Made by a program: the position numbers and the translations under genes | The notes under the pieces: generated by a model | What the model was told of the DNA's origin: nothing | Database searches by the model: none | Seen by the model: the letters and a program-made list of their open reading frames with translations, nothing else | NCBI RefSeq assembly: GCF_009711095.1 | Contig: NZ_WMJZ01000003.1 | Location: 1-64,000, forward strand | Direction: 5' to 3' | Source: Intestinirhabdus alba | GTDB taxonomy: Bacteria > Pseudomonadota > Gammaproteobacteria > Enterobacterales > Enterobacteriaceae | DNA: 64,000 nt | Shown: positions 31,286 through 41,300 of the stretch, piece after piece | Layout of the letters: each line of letters opens with the position of its first letter | Numbering within the stretch: position 1 is the first letter of the stretch

Positions 31286-33019
31286 GTGAAACCAGGAATA
31301 CAGCTTCGTCGGCGCGAGGTCGACGAAACGGCGCGGCTGCCCGCCGATTTACCTCCGCTGCTGCGTCGTTTATACGCCAGCCGCGGTGTGCGTAGCGCCC
31401 GGGAGCTTGAGCGCGGTGTCAAAGGCCTGTTGCCGTGGCAGCAGCTGAGCGGTATAGATAAGGCCGTTGAAATCCTCTGGAGCGCCTTTCGCGAGGGGAC
31501 GCGGATTGTGGTGGTCGGCGACTTTGACGCCGACGGCGCGACCAGCACCGCCCTGAGCGTGCTCGGTATGCGCGCCCTCGGCTGCGATAACATCAGCTAC
31601 CTGGTGCCGAACCGCTTTGACGACGGCTACGGGCTGAGTCCGGAAGTGGTGGACCAGGCCCACGCCCGCGGGGCGCAGCTGATCGTCACCGTGGATAACG
31701 GCATCTCCTCCCATGCGGGGGTGGCGCATGCGAAGTCGCTCGGCATCCCGGTGCTGGTGACCGATCACCATCTGCCCGGCGATACGCTGCCGGACGCCGA
31801 GGCGATTATCAACCCCAATCTGCGCGACTGCGGCTTCCCGTCAAAAGCGCTGGCGGGGGTCGGCGTGGCCTTTTATCTGATGCTGGCGCTGCGCACCTTT
31901 TTACGTGACAAGGGCTGGTTTGACGAGCGCGCCATTGCGCCGCCGAACCTGGCGGAGCTGCTGGATCTGGTGGCGCTTGGCACCGTCGCGGACGTGGTGC
32001 CGCTGGACGCGAACAACCGTATTCTGATCTGGCAGGGGCTAAGCCGCATCCGCGCCGGCAAGTGTCGTCCGGGCATTAAGGCGCTGCTGGAGGTGGCGAA
32101 TCGCGATGCGCAGAGGCTGGTCGCCAGCGATCTGGGATTTGCGCTGGGGCCGCGGCTGAACGCCGCAGGCAGGCTGGATGATATGTCCGTCGGCGTGGCG
32201 CTGCTGCTGTGCGACAACATCGGCGAGGCGCGGGTGCTGGCCAACGAGCTGGACGCCCTGAACCAGACGCGCAAAGAAATTGAGCAGGGGATGCAGGCGG
32301 AAGCGCTGACGCTGTGCGAAAAGCTGGAGCGCAGCCGCGAAGCGCTGCCCGGCGGGCTGGCGATGTATCATCCCGAGTGGCATCAGGGCGTGGTCGGCAT
32401 TCTGGCCTCGCGCATTAAAGAGCGCTTTCATCGCCCGGTGATCGCCTTTGCGCCCGCCGGAGACGGCACCCTGAAAGGCTCCGGCCGTTCTGTCCAGGGT
32501 CTGCATATGCGCGACGCGCTGGAGCGGCTGGATACGCTGTATCCGGGGCTGATCGTCAAGTTCGGCGGCCACGCGATGGCTGCGGGCCTGTCGCTGGAGG
32601 AGGCCCGCTTCGACGAATTTCAGCGCTGCTTTGGCGAGCTGGTGACCGAATGGCTTGACCCGGCGCAGCTGCAGGGCGAGGTGCTGTCGGACGGCCCCCT
32701 GAGCGCGGCGGAGATGACCATGGATGTGGCGCAGATGCTACGCGACGCCGGCCCCTGGGGGCAGATGTTCCCGGAGCCGCTGTTTGACGGGCGCTTTCGT
32801 CTGCTGCAGCAGCGGCTCGTCGGCGAGCGTCACCTGAAGGTGATGGTCGAACCGGCGGGCGGCGGTCCGCTGCTGGACGGCATTGCCTTTAACATCGATA
32901 CCGCCCGCTGGCCGGATAACGGGGTGCGCGACGTCGAGCTGGCCTACCGGCTGGATATCAACGAGTTTCGCGGCAACCGCAGCCTGCAGATAATTATTGA
33001 CGCCATCTGGCCGGTATAA
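31286..33019 (+). CDS. recJ: Single-strand-specific 5'-3' exonuclease RecJ
   Basis: RecJ degrades single-stranded DNA from the 5' end in RecF-pathway recombination and mismatch repair. The 577-residue product has the E. coli length. It shows the DHH phosphoesterase motifs VVGDFDADGATS, TVDNGISS and VTDHHLPGD in the first third. The DHHA1 domain has FGGHAMAAGLSL and an OB-fold end. The start is GTG 31286, five bases after dsbC, so translation is probably coupled. Confidence 0.97.
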   Translation: MKPGIQLRRREVDETARLPADLPPLLRRLYASRGVRSARELERGVKGLLPWQQLSGIDKAVEILWSAFREGTRIVVVGDFDADGATSTALSVLGMRALGCDNISYLVPNRFDDGYGLSPEVVDQAHARGAQLIVTVDNGISSHAGVAHAKSLGIPVLVTDHHLPGDTLPDAEAIINPNLRDCGFPSKALAGVGVAFYLMLALRTFLRDKGWFDERAIAPPNLAELLDLVALGTVADVVPLDANNRILIWQGLSRIRAGKCRPGIKALLEVANRDAQRLVASDLGFALGPRLNAAGRLDDMSVGVALLLCDNIGEARVLANELDALNQTRKEIEQGMQAEALTLCEKLERSREALPGGLAMYHPEWHQGVVGILASRIKERFHRPVIAFAPAGDGTLKGSGRSVQGLHMRDALERLDTLYPGLIVKFGGHAMAAGLSLEEARFDEFQRCFGELVTEWLDPAQLQGEVLSDGPLSAAEMTMDVAQMLRDAGPWGQMFPEPLFDGRFRLLQQRLVGERHLKVMVEPAGGGPLLDGIAFNIDTARWPDNGVRDVELAYRLDINEFRGNRSLQIIIDAIWPV

Positions 33020-33152
33020 GCCCGTACGCGACCCTCTTCGGGCCGCGTCTGCGGGACCAGCGCATGATTTTGTGTATAAAAAAAACGGGTGATTGGGTAC
33101 AATCCCGCTCTTATCACCGCATTTTGACTCGTCCAATAAAAGAAAACAGACC

Positions 33153-34251
33153 ATGTTTGAAATTAATCCGGTAAATAACCGCATCCAGGACCTTACGGAA
33201 CGCTCCGACGTTCTTAGGGGGTATCTTTGACTATGATGCCAGAAAAGAACGCCTCGAAGAGGTAAACGCCGAGCTGGAACAGCCGGACGTCTGGAACGAC
33301 CCTGAACGCGCCCAGGCGCTGGGCAAGGAGCGTTCCTCCCTGGAGGCGATTGTCGATACGCTCGATCAGATGCGCCAGGGGCTGGAAGATGTCTCCGGTC
33401 TGCTGGAGCTGGCGGTAGAAGCTGACGACGAAGAGACCTTTAACGAGGCCGTCGTCGAGCTGGACGCGCTGGAAGAGAAGCTGTCGCAGCTGGAATTCCG
33501 CCGCATGTTCTCCGGCGAGTACGACAGCGCGGACTGCTACCTGGATATCCAGGCCGGCTCCGGCGGTACGGAAGCGCAGGACTGGGCCAGTATGCTTGAG
33601 CGTATGTATCTGCGCTGGGCGGAAGCGCGGGGATTCAAAACCGAAATCATCGAAGAGTCCGAAGGCGAAGTGGCGGGCATCAAATCCGTTACCATCAAAA
33701 TTTCCGGCGAGTACGCCTACGGCTGGCTGCGTACCGAAACGGGCGTCCACCGCCTGGTGCGCAAAAGCCCGTTCGACTCCGGCGGCCGCCGCCATACCTC
33801 CTTCAGCTCGGCGTTCGTCTATCCGGAAGTTGACGATGATATCGATATCGAAATCAACCCGGCGGATCTGCGCATCGACGTCTACCGCGCCTCCGGCGCG
33901 GGCGGCCAGCACGTTAACCGTACGGAATCGGCGGTGCGTATCACCCATATTCCCACCGGGATCGTCACGCAGTGCCAGAACGATCGCTCCCAGCACAAGA
34001 ACAAAGACCAGGCCATGAAGCAGATGAAAGCGAAGCTTTATGAACTGGAGATGCAGAAGAAGAATGCCGAGAAGCAGGCGATGGAAGACACTAAGTCTGA
34101 TATCGGCTGGGGTAGCCAGATTCGTTCTTACGTCCTTGATGACTCCCGTATCAAAGACCTGCGCACCGGGGTTGAGACCCGCAATACGCAGGCGGTGCTG
34201 GACGGCAGCCTGGATCAATTTATCGAAGCAAGTTTGAAAGCAGGGTTATGA
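33153..34251 (+). CDS. prfB: Peptide chain release factor 2, with programmed +1 frameshift
   Basis: RF2 ends translation at UGA and UAA. The first frame (ATG 33153) reads 25 codons and stops at an in-frame TGA (33228-33230) in AGGGGGTATCTTTGAC. That is the classic RF2 site: a Shine-Dalgarno-like AGGGGG, then CTT-TGA-C. A +1 slip at CTT continues as DYDA and gives a 365-residue protein, the E. coli length. The tripeptide SPF for stop recognition is in [10 protein letters not shown], and GGQ for hydrolysis is in [13 protein letters not shown]2 shortage promotes the slip, so the gene controls itself. lysS follows 9 bases after the stop. Confidence 0.98.
33206..33231 (+). promoter_or_regulatory. 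prfB +1 frameshift signal
   Basis: The signal is a Shine-Dalgarno-like AGGGGG, a TAT spacer codon, the slippery CTT codon and the in-frame TGA followed by C. Spacing is the same as in E. coli. Ribosomes pause at the TGA when RF2 is scarce and move one base forward. Confidence 0.95.
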
Positions 34252-34260
34252 GGAACCAAC

Positions 34261-35778
34261 ATGTCTGAACAAAACGCACAGGGCGCAGAGGCGATAACCG
34301 ATCTTAATAACGAACTGAAAACGCGCCGCGAGAAGCTGGCGAGCCTGCGCGAGCAGGGCATCCCGTTCCCGAACGATTTCCGTCGCGATCGCACCTCAGA
34401 CCAACTGCACGCTGACTTCGACGCCAAAGAGAACGACGAGCTGGAAGCGCTGAACGTTGAAGTGTCCGTTGCGGGCCGCATGATGACCCGTCGTATTATG
34501 GGCAAAGCCTCCTTTGTGACGCTGCAGGACGTCGGCGGCCGCATTCAGCTGTACGTCGCCCGCGACGACCTGCCGGAAGGCGTCTATAACGAGCAGTTCA
34601 AAAAGTGGGATCTCGGGGATATCCTCGGCGCGAAGGGCAGGCTGTTTAAGACCAAAACCGGCGAGCTGTCGCTCCACTGCACCGAGCTGCGCCTGTTGAC
34701 CAAAGCGCTGCGCCCGCTGCCGGACAAGTTCCACGGCCTGCAGGATCAGGAGGCGCGCTACCGCCAGCGCTACCTGGATCTCATCTCTAACGATGAATCC
34801 CGCAACACCTTTAAGATCCGCTCACAGATCCTGGCGGGCATCCGCCAGTTCATGGTCGGGCGCGGCTTTATGGAAGTGGAAACCCCGATGATGCAGGTGA
34901 TCCCGGGCGGGGCCTCCGCGCGTCCGTTTATTACCCATCACAACGCGCTGGATCTGGATATGTACCTGCGTATCGCCCCGGAGCTGTACCTCAAGCGTCT
35001 GGTGGTGGGCGGCTTCGAGCGCGTGTTCGAAATCAACCGTAACTTCCGTAACGAAGGGATCTCCGTACGTCATAACCCTGAGTTCACCATGATGGAACTC
35101 TACATGGCGTATGCGGACTACAACGATCTGATCGAGCTGACCGAGTCGCTGTTCCGTACGCTGGCGCAGGACGTTCTCGGCACAACTCAGGTTCCTTACG
35201 GCGATGAAGTTTTCGACTTCGGCAAGCCGTTCGAAAAACTGACCATGCGCGAAGCGATCAAGAAGTACCGTCCGGAAACGGATATGGCCGAACTGGATAA
35301 CTTCGACTCCGCAAAAGCGATTGCTGAATCTATCGGCATTAAGGTTGAGAAGAGCTGGGGTCTGGGCCGTATTGTGACCGAGATCTTTGAGGAAGTGGCG
35401 GAAGCGCATCTGATTCAGCCAACCTTCATTACCGAATATCCGGCGGAGGTCTCCCCGCTGGCGCGCCGCAACGACGTTAACCCGGAAATCACCGACCGCT
35501 TTGAATTCTTTATCGGCGGCCGTGAAATCGGCAACGGCTTCAGCGAGCTGAACGATGCGGAAGATCAGGCTCAGCGCTTTCAGGATCAGGTTGCGGCGAA
35601 AGACGCGGGCGATGACGAAGCGATGTTCTTCGATGAAGACTACGTGACCGCGCTGGAGCATGGTCTGCCGCCGACCGCGGGTCTGGGAATTGGTATTGAC
35701 CGGATGGTGATGTTGTTTACCAACAGCCACACCATTCGCGATGTGATCCTGTTCCCGGCGATGCGTCCGGTGAAATAA
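34261..35778 (+). CDS. lysS: Lysyl-tRNA synthetase, class II
   Basis: LysS charges tRNA-Lys. The 505-residue product has the N-terminal OB-fold anticodon domain (about residues 65-150, [16 protein letters not shown]). The class II catalytic core shows motif 1 ([10 protein letters not shown]), motif 2 ([20 protein letters not shown]) and motif 3 ([13 protein letters not shown]). It is cotranscribed with prfB, as is usual. lysS is favoured over the paralogue lysU by its position. It converges on idi. Confidence 0.98.
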   Translation: MSEQNAQGAEAITDLNNELKTRREKLASLREQGIPFPNDFRRDRTSDQLHADFDAKENDELEALNVEVSVAGRMMTRRIMGKASFVTLQDVGGRIQLYVARDDLPEGVYNEQFKKWDLGDILGAKGRLFKTKTGELSLHCTELRLLTKALRPLPDKFHGLQDQEARYRQRYLDLISNDESRNTFKIRSQILAGIRQFMVGRGFMEVETPMMQVIPGGASARPFITHHNALDLDMYLRIAPELYLKRLVVGGFERVFEINRNFRNEGISVRHNPEFTMMELYMAYADYNDLIELTESLFRTLAQDVLGTTQVPYGDEVFDFGKPFEKLTMREAIKKYRPETDMAELDNFDSAKAIAESIGIKVEKSWGLGRIVTEIFEEVAEAHLIQPTFITEYPAEVSPLARRNDVNPEITDRFEFFIGGREIGNGFSELNDAEDQAQRFQDQVAAKDAGDDEAMFFDEDYVTALEHGLPPTAGLGIGIDRMVMLFTNSHTIRDVILFPAMRPVK

Positions 35779-35782
35779 TCCC

Positions 35783-35815
35783 CTTTCCGGGCGGCATCAC
35801 CCGCCGCCCGGAAAG
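35783..35815. terminator. Strong hairpin between convergent lysS and idi
   Basis: CTTTCCGGGCGGC and GCCGCCCGGAAAG form a perfect 13-bp stem around a 7-base loop. It lies between the ends of lysS and idi and could stop transcripts from both sides. Only short T-runs (TTT) flank it. Confidence 0.6.
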
Positions 35816-35819
35816 CCGG

Positions 35820-36365
35820 TTACCGGCTGCAAAAATCCCGCAGCCGCGAGCGCGCCAGCGCGTTCGAACCCTGCTCCACCATCCACGGGCTAAACGCCCA
35901 GGGCGTAGCCTCCAGCCCCCGCAGTACCTCCTCCAGCTCGCTCCAGCGGCTGTCCATCACCTCTTCGGCGTTGGGCCGCAGATCGCCCACCATGCGCGCG
36001 GCGTATACCGGGCAGACCTCATTTTCAACGATGCCGCTCGGATCGACGGCGCGATAGCGAAAATCAGCCCATACCGGCGTTAATCCGGCGATCTCCACGC
36101 CCAGCTCAAAGCGGCAGCGGCGAACGACGGCGGCGGCGGAGCTTTCTCCCTGCTGCGGGTGCCCGCAGACCGAGTTGGTCCACACGCCCGGCCAGGCTTT
36201 TTTGGCGAGCGAGCGGCGGGTAATTAAAAACTGCCCCCGGTCGTTGAATAACCAGCAGGAGAAAGCGAGATGCAGCGGCGTATGGCGGGTGTGCGCCGCG
36301 TATTTTTCCAGCGTGCCGGTGGGGGTATTCTTATCGTCCAGCAATATAACGTGTTCCCCGCTCAT
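35820..36365 (-). CDS. idi: Isopentenyl-diphosphate delta-isomerase, type 1
   Basis: Idi interconverts isopentenyl and dimethylallyl diphosphate in isoprenoid synthesis. The 181-residue product is a Nudix-fold type 1 enzyme. It has the catalytic Cys in [13 protein letters not shown] (near residue 67) and the metal-binding His/Glu residues in LAFSCW and VENEVCPVY. It is close in length to E. coli Idi (182) and occupies the same position after lysS, on the opposite strand. Confidence 0.95.
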   Translation of the reverse strand: MSGEHVILLDDKNTPTGTLEKYAAHTRHTPLHLAFSCWLFNDRGQFLITRRSLAKKAWPGVWTNSVCGHPQQGESSAAAVVRRCRFELGVEIAGLTPVWADFRYRAVDPSGIVENEVCPVYAARMVGDLRPNAEEVMDSRWSELEEVLRGLEATPWAFSPWMVEQGSNALARSRLRDFCSR

Positions 36366-36594
36366 AAAAGCTCCTGAAAAGTAGAAAAACAGCCCAGCTT
36401 GTCGCCCTCCAGCGTAGCTTATAAACGCGGGAAAGACGTTACCAGAACGGGCAATTTAGGTGAAGTTATCGGTCACGGCCAGCCGTGGAAAACGATGCCG
36501 CTTCCCGGCAGGATTTTTCTGCCGGGCGCAATAAATTTGGCATCCTGTCCGCGGCTGTTATGATAAAGCGTCTTAACGGCCGTAAGGAGGAGTT

Positions 36595-37383
36595 TTGAGC
36601 GCAGGACGCCTGAAGAAAAAAAGCGTAGGTATTGCGATGCTGCTGTGCGCGGCGCTGCTGCTGGCTGGCTGTTCCGGAAGCCGCTCATCCAGTGCCGGAT
36701 CCTATTCTGGCTCCGTTTACACCGTAAAGCGGGGCGATACGCTGTATCGTATTTCGCGTAATACCGGCACCAGCGTTAAAGAGCTGGCGCGGCTTAACGG
36801 CATATCGCCCCCCTACACCATTGCGGTGGGGCAAAAGCTGAGGCTGACAGGTAAAGCGAAGTCCGCCACCGTCTCCCGGAAAACCGCGCAGAATTCCAGT
36901 AAAAAAACGCCGAAGAAGACGACGAAAACAGCGAAGACCGCCGCCGCAAGGCCCTCGTCCTCGGTGCCGCAGTCGGCCTGGCCGTCGCCAGGGCAGCGCT
37001 GCTGGCGATGGCCCGCCAGCGGTAAGATCGTTCTGCCGTATTCAACGGCGGTCGGGGGCAATAAGGGCATTGATATTGCCGCCGCGCGCGGCGCGCCTGT
37101 TTACGCCGCCGGGGCAGGGAAGGTGGTTTACGTCGGCAACCAGCTGCGCGGCTATGGCAACCTTATTCTGATCAAACACAACGAAGATTACATTACCGCC
37201 TATGCGCATAATGACACGCTGCTGGTGAACAACGGGCAGAGCGTAAAGGCGGGGCAGAAGATTGCCACGATGGGCAGCTCGGACGCGGCCTCGGTGCGGC
37301 TGCATTTTCAGATCCGCTATCGCGCGACGGCCATCGATCCGCTGCGCTACCTGCCGCCGCAGGGCAGTAAACCTAAGTGCTGA
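36595..37383 (+). CDS. actS: LysM/LytM-domain lipoprotein, amidase activator type (ActS, YgeR)
   Basis: ActS (YgeR) of E. coli is an outer-membrane lipoprotein that activates peptidoglycan amidases. This 262-residue protein has a lipoprotein signal with lipobox LLAGC (Cys near 26), a LysM domain (YTVKRGDTLYRISRN, about 42-86) and a basic Lys/Thr-rich linker. The C-terminal LytM (M23) domain lacks the full zinc set: GNKGIDIA stands where active enzymes have His, and the late motif is RLHFQIRY rather than HxH. It therefore looks like a regulator, not an enzyme. The start is TTG 36595, preceded by a strong AAGGAGGAG. tRNA-Gly follows. Confidence 0.88.
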   Translation: MSAGRLKKKSVGIAMLLCAALLLAGCSGSRSSSAGSYSGSVYTVKRGDTLYRISRNTGTSVKELARLNGISPPYTIAVGQKLRLTGKAKSATVSRKTAQNSSKKTPKKTTKTAKTAAARPSSSVPQSAWPSPGQRCWRWPASGKIVLPYSTAVGGNKGIDIAAARGAPVYAAGAGKVVYVGNQLRGYGNLILIKHNEDYITAYAHNDTLLVNNGQSVKAGQKIATMGSSDAASVRLHFQIRYRATAIDPLRYLPPQGSKPKC

Positions 37384-37462
37384 CGGCGAATTATTCGCCA
37401 GTCAGCCGCCTATGCCCTTGCTAACAACGGCATAAGGCTTATAATGCGTTACGCACTCCGAA

Positions 37463-37536
37463 GCGGGCGTAGTTCAATGGTAGAACGAGAGCTTCCCAAG
37501 CTCTATACGAGGGTTCGATTCCCTTCGCCCGCTCCA
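37463..37536 (+). tRNA. glyU: tRNA-Gly (anticodon CCC)
   Basis: A 74-base cloverleaf includes the encoded CCA end. The acceptor stem is GCGGGCG/CGCCCGC, the anticodon arm AGAGC-TTCCCAA-GCTCT with anticodon CCC, and the T arm AGGG-TTCGATT-CCCT. It matches E. coli glyU, a known integration site (the ETT2 island lies there). Accessory genes begin right after it here. Confidence 0.97.
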
Positions 37537-38262
37537 GTCTTAACTCCCCTGAAGTCTGGCAAACTCAATTATTCCCTTGATAAATCAGTAGTTATAGCAT
37601 TCTATTAGTCTGTTTAACTCAATTGTGCTCCCCCAGAGCCTGGCTCAATGTGGGGGTATGGATGGGGGGATAATTACTCGGCCTGGACACTTACGGGCGC
37701 AGTGACTGCCCCGAATTCGAAAAAGTTGAACTTACGAAAACCTGGGACCGGTTATCCATTCGAATACTGCACCCGGAATGTTTTCCTGAGTCCCCGGATG
37801 TTTTTTGCTCAGTTCATTCCATAAATTGCGGCGCACATGACCGGTAGGGGAGTCACATTATCAACCGGGAGTGGAGTTCTCTGGTTGTTCCTCGATAAAT
37901 GATTCATCGCTAATTTCCTGAAAGAGAGGAACTTAAGATCAAACTCAGCCCATTTAACATAATGGTTCTTATAAATACCTGGCTGAAATGGTCAGGTACT
38001 GCTTTTCGGAACGTTGACGCGAAGCCGGGCAATCATTAGGGCTGTGCAGCAGGGCGTCTGGTATCTGATTGGTGAGTACCACGCTTATCCGACGGTTTTT
38101 ACGCTAAATGAAAGTCATGTGACACAGCCTTCAGCGGAAGGTTTCAGACGTGACGAGAGACGTTACCACCTGACAGCGGATTTAAGTTTCATCCGTTCCC
38201 TGCCGCATTTTAGTACTGTCCGGAGGTCACTGAACGGTCTGTTCTTATCCTGAATTTTTACT
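37537..38262. other. Junction region downstream of tRNA-Gly
   Basis: The 786 bases between the tRNA and the autotransporter gene hold no convincing gene. At 37651-37672 the sequence TGGGGGTATGGATGGGGGGA resembles the repeated GGGGGTAT arm sites that stand before integrase genes of P4-type islands, but no integrase follows. From about 37980 onward comes what is probably the promoter and long leader of the autotransporter. A frame at 38014-38253 starts with TTG and has no recognisable product. A single GATC lies at 37937-37940. Confidence 0.45.
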
Positions 38263-38294
38263 GGCCCGCATCCCGAAAGGATGCGGGCCTTTTT
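38263..38294 (+). terminator. Leader terminator just upstream of the autotransporter
   Basis: GGCCCGCATCC and GGATGCGGGCC form a perfect 11-bp stem with loop CGAAA, followed by five T. It lies only 28 bases before the start codon at 38323. It either ends an upstream leader transcript or attenuates the autotransporter. Leader-RNA control has been described for E. coli agn43. Confidence 0.85.
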
Positions 38295-38322
38295 ACTATT
38301 TACACACAACAAGGTTAATACG

Positions 38323-41300
38323 ATGAAGCGAAATCTGAATACCAGTTATCGACTGGTCTGGAACGAAGTTCTCGGCGCGTTTGTGGTTGTTTCAGAACTG
38401 GCTAAAGCAAAAGGAAAACGTACTGGCGCGGTCCTTGCTCTGGCCGTTGCCGGACTAACTTCGGGGGCAGCGCTGGCGGCAGAGATCTCTGTACCTGTCG
38501 GGGAGACGACTGACGGGGTGGTTATCAGCAATAACGACACACAGCTGGTTTACGGGCAGGCGAATAACACCACTATTAACACGGGCCTTGAGTACGGCAG
38601 CGATGATGAAGATAACAACCAGGGCGGCCAGTACGTGCAGGTTGGCGGCGTGGTCAACCACACCACCATCAACAGTAATGGTCTTCAGGCTGTGCTCCAG
38701 GGGGGCAGCGCCAGCGATACAACGGTCAATGCCGGTGGTGGTCAGAGCGTACACGGCCAGTCTTCCGGTACGGTTCTGAACGGCGGCGAGCAATGGGTTC
38801 ATTCCGGCGGGGTTGCCAGCGATACCGTCATTAATGAAGGCGGCTACCTGATAGTGAAAGAAGGTGCACAAGCCGTTGGCACGGTGGTGAATACCGGGGC
38901 GCAGGGCGGGCCGGATGCGGAAAACAGCGACGGGATGTTTGTTTCCGGTACGGCAACAAATACAACCATTAACGAGAATGGCCGCCAGGTCGTTTTCGGA
39001 CAGGGAACTGCCGTCGCCACGACGATTAAGTCCGGCGGCGATCAGAGCGTACACGGGCAGGCGAAGAATACGGTCCTGAACGGCGGTTATCAGTATGTGC
39101 ATTCCGGTGCGCTGGCGACGGATACCGTGGTTAACAACGGCGGCTGGCAGGTAGTTAAAGCCGAAGGGACCGCAAACAATACCGTCATCAATGCCAACGG
39201 CCGACAAAGCGTGTCAGGAAATGCTAATAGTACCACCCTGAATGGCGCGTTAAATGCCGGGGGCGAATGCGGGTTTGACTGTATCAACCACTACGATTTT
39301 GCCACGCAGGAAGTACGTGACGGTGGGGTGGCGACAGAAACCACCATTAATGCCGGCGGCAGCCAGCTGATCGCCGCTGGTGGGCGTTCAGACGCCACCA
39401 CCATTAATGCCGACGGTCGTCAAATCGTTGAAGGTGGGACTGCTACCAATACCATCATAAAAGAACACGCCTGGCAAAGCGTCCAGAACAACGGTTACGC
39501 GATTGACACGACGCTGGGAAATGCAGGTTCCACTGAGTTGCTTTCCGATCTGGCATATCAGAACGTCAGCGCGGGCGGGATGGCCGAAGGGACTGTGATT
39601 AATAATGGCGGGGTGCAGTCGGTATATGAAGGCGGCACGGCAGTAAACTCGGTTGTTAATCGTGGGGGCCGTCTGGAAATTTCCGTATGGGACGAAGAAC
39701 CTGCTTCAGGCCAGCAAACGCCCGCAGCCGGTACTGCCCGGAACGTCACCGTTGAAGCGGGCGGCTGGCTTTCTGTTGATTCCGGTGCCTCTGTCACGGA
39801 TGTGGTGATGAAAAAAGGAAGCGCTCTGTGGGCCACCACGGATTCCACCGTTAAAGGTTCCAACAGCCTTGGCGCTTTTGATATTGATGGCGCAACACGG
39901 CAGGCTTCAAATGTCCTCCTTGAGAATGGTGGTCGTCTGGAAGTGCTGTCTGGTGGTGTTGCAGATGCCACGACGGTTGATAAGGGCGGCATCCTCGCGG
40001 TTAACAATGGCGGAACGGCGACAGACGTTACCATGAAAGAAGGTGGCGCGTTGATTGCCGACAGCGGTTCAACGGTCAGCGGGACTAACGCGCGTGGTGA
40101 ATTCAGCATTGATGCTGCTTCCGGCAACGCCCGTGGACTCTGGCTGGAAAACGGCGGGCGCTTCAGCGTTAAAGCGGACGCCGTCGCGGAAAACACCATT
40201 GTGGGCAGCGGCGGCGAGCTGAGCGTGGGAACTGGCGGCGGCCTGAGCGGCACCACCAGCCTGACCGCGAATGCAAACCTGACGGTTACGGGGGATGTTG
40301 TCAGCACGGGCACCATTGAAAATGCCGGTTCAATAACCTTCGCCCCGGAGCAGAGCGGCAAAGCCATGGTGCGTCTGCCTGCTAACGCCTTTACTCCCCG
40401 TACGCTCACCACGACAAATCTTGTCGGGCAGGGCGGCACCATTAATATGAATATCAACCTGGCGAACCCTGATTTCCCGGCTGACAGGCTGGTCATCGAT
40501 GGCGGGCGGGCAACGGGAAAAACCTGGCTGAATTTCACCAACGCAGGGGATGCCGGGCTGGGTTTCGCCACCACGGGTGACGGTATCAAAGTGGTGGAGG
40601 CCATCAACGGTGCCACGACGGATGCCGGGGCTTTTGCGCTGGGCAAAAAGCTGCAGGCTGGCGCGTATAACTACGTGCTGAACCACGGTACTGCGGATGA
40701 AAACTGGTATCTGTCCAGCGAAGCTGGCTATCGTGCTGAAGTTGCGCTTTATGCTTCGCTGTTTGCGCAGAGTATGGATTACGATCGGGCGCTGGCGGGC
40801 AGCTACAGCCAGCGCAGCGCCGTCAAAGGCGACAGCGGCGTCTGGGGGCGTATTCAGGGCGGCCACATGGGGCATGATAATAACGGCGGCATTGCGCAGG
40901 GTGCGACACCGGAAAGCAGCGGCAGCTATGGTTTTGTGCAACTGGGCGGCGACCTGCTGAGTACGCCGTCGCTGAACGCCGGCGTGTATGGCGCGGCGGG
41001 GCACTCTTCAGTTGACGTGAAAGATGATGATCGCTCCCGTGCCGGAACGGTCCGTGATGATGTGTACAGCCTGGGGGGATATCTGACGGCGGTACATGCG
41101 AACAGCGGGCTGTGGGCGGACGTGGTGGCGCAGGGCTCCCGTCATAATCTGCAAGCGAACTCAGATGCCGACAGCGTTGACACTCATGGCTGGGGCTGGC
41201 TGGCCTCGCTGGAAACCGGCCTGCCGTTGAGTGTAACGGATAGCCTGGTACTGGAGCCACAGCTTCAGTATATCTGGCAGGGTCTGTCCCTGAATAACGG

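Noticed and set aside
38014..38253. 79-codon frame upstream of the autotransporter as a gene
   Set aside because: TTG start, no clear ribosome site and no recognised product. It is mentioned only as a possible leader frame.
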